Assembly: GCA_003552565.1 (NCBI GenBank)
Contig: PUNB01000133.1
Location: 1-7,075, forward strand
Length of the DNA stretch: 7,075 nucleotides
Direction: 5' to 3'
Source: Lentisphaerota bacterium
GTDB lineage: Bacteria; Verrucomicrobiota; Lentisphaeria; Oligosphaerales; PUNB01
This document shows, one piece after another, positions 6,651-7,075 of this stretch; position 1 is the stretch's first letter, and every line of letters starts with the position of its first letter. Position numbers and translations under genes: made by a program. The notes beneath the pieces are model-generated. The model searched no databases. It was given only the letters and a program-made list of their open reading frames with translations, and was not told the origin of the DNA.

Positions 6651-7075
6651 ATGACTTTGACCTCCTTTTCCTGGATTTTTTCAGCCACAGCACTGCATAT
6701 CGCCGCGGTAATTTTTGTCTCTTATCATTGCTTGATCCGCCGACGTGAAGCTAACTCCGCCCTTCTGTGGATATTCGTTTCCTGGTCTTTTCCTTTGATC
6801 GGCTTTATCCTGTTTGTTTTTTTCGGACTCGGCAAACCTTCTCAGAAAAGCTGGGAGAAATATTACGCCGATGAACTGCTGCAGAATGAAAGACGCCTTC
6901 GGGAGGCCGGCAGGAAAGAATTGGTGTATTGGCTTAAGGTGAAAAATTCCGCCATTGAATTTCCCGAGAAAATGGATGACCCGGCGGCCCGCAGTCTCAA
7001 TACCATCATTCCGGCGCTTGTTTCCAACGCACCGCCCCTCCTCCAGGGCAATCACATTTCCATGCTGATCAGCGG
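6651..7075 (+). CDS. cls: Cardiolipin synthase (phospholipase D family), N-terminal part only
   Basis: An open frame from ATG 6651 stays open to the window edge (141 codons plus two bases). It begins with the family's two N-terminal membrane helices (about 8-28 and 38-58), with the basic CLIRRREANSALLW linker between them and SFPLIGFILFVFFGLGKP, the PLDc_N signature, at the second. A cytoplasmic stretch follows, ending SNAPPLLQGNHISMLISG, which matches the family's lead-in to the first PLD domain (aligning with the usual GN-x-V-x-x-L-x-x-G pattern). Both HKD catalytic motifs would lie beyond the edge, so catalysis cannot be confirmed. The enzyme joins phosphatidyl groups to make cardiolipin at the inner membrane. 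GAAGG at 6636-6640 is a usable ribosome binding site 10 bases upstream, and an in-frame TAG at 6612 rules out a longer start. The short gap after the response regulator suggests a shared transcript. Confidence 0.8.
   Translation, partial: MTLTSFSWIFSATALHIAAVIFVSYHCLIRRREANSALLWIFVSWSFPLIGFILFVFFGLGKPSQKSWEKYYADELLQNERRLREAGRKELVYWLKVKNSAIEFPEKMDDPAARSLNTIIPALVSNAPPLLQGNHISMLIS

Overview
The window looks like chromosomal DNA from a diderm (two-membrane) bacterium of moderate GC content. The signs are an Omp85/BamA-family outer-membrane beta-barrel with a signal peptide, and a pair of large membrane-anchored proteins with von Willebrand factor A (VWA) and glutamine-amidotransferase-like domains. 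Such pairs are familiar from Verrucomicrobia/Lentisphaerae/Kiritimatiellae, Planctomycetes and related groups. I infer a member of that broad assemblage, with low confidence below superphylum level. Several genes have weak or no Shine-Dalgarno sequence, and the AT-rich intergenic DNA contrasts with GC-richer genes.

Layout, all genes on the + strand. Bases 1-56 hold a C-rich short tandem repeat that probably continues to the left. Bases 168-2294 encode a BatA-like membrane protein with a degenerate VWA domain. Eleven bases later, 2306-4525 encode a second membrane protein with an intact VWA metal-binding (MIDAS) motif and a GATase1-like domain. These two genes form an operon-like pair, ending in a weak terminator-like hairpin at 4531-4569. 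After a 179-base gap, 4705-6018 encode a compact single-POTRA Omp85 barrel protein. An AT-rich gap of 189 bases carries a possible promoter and a weak hairpin. A stand-alone response-regulator receiver follows at 6208-6603, and 47 bases further on the N-terminal 141 codons of a cardiolipin synthase run off the right edge (6651-7075).

Functionally the region is envelope-themed: two inner-membrane VWA proteins expected to expose soluble domains, an outer-membrane assembly/translocation-type barrel, and a membrane-phospholipid synthase preceded by a phosphorylation-controlled regulator. Nothing seen proves that the four transcription blocks act together. I see no RNA gene, CRISPR array, insertion sequence or phage gene. 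I do not see clear evidence of a new defence or mobile system; the points most worth following up are the asymmetric VWA pair, the single-POTRA barrel, and the small intergenic repeats.
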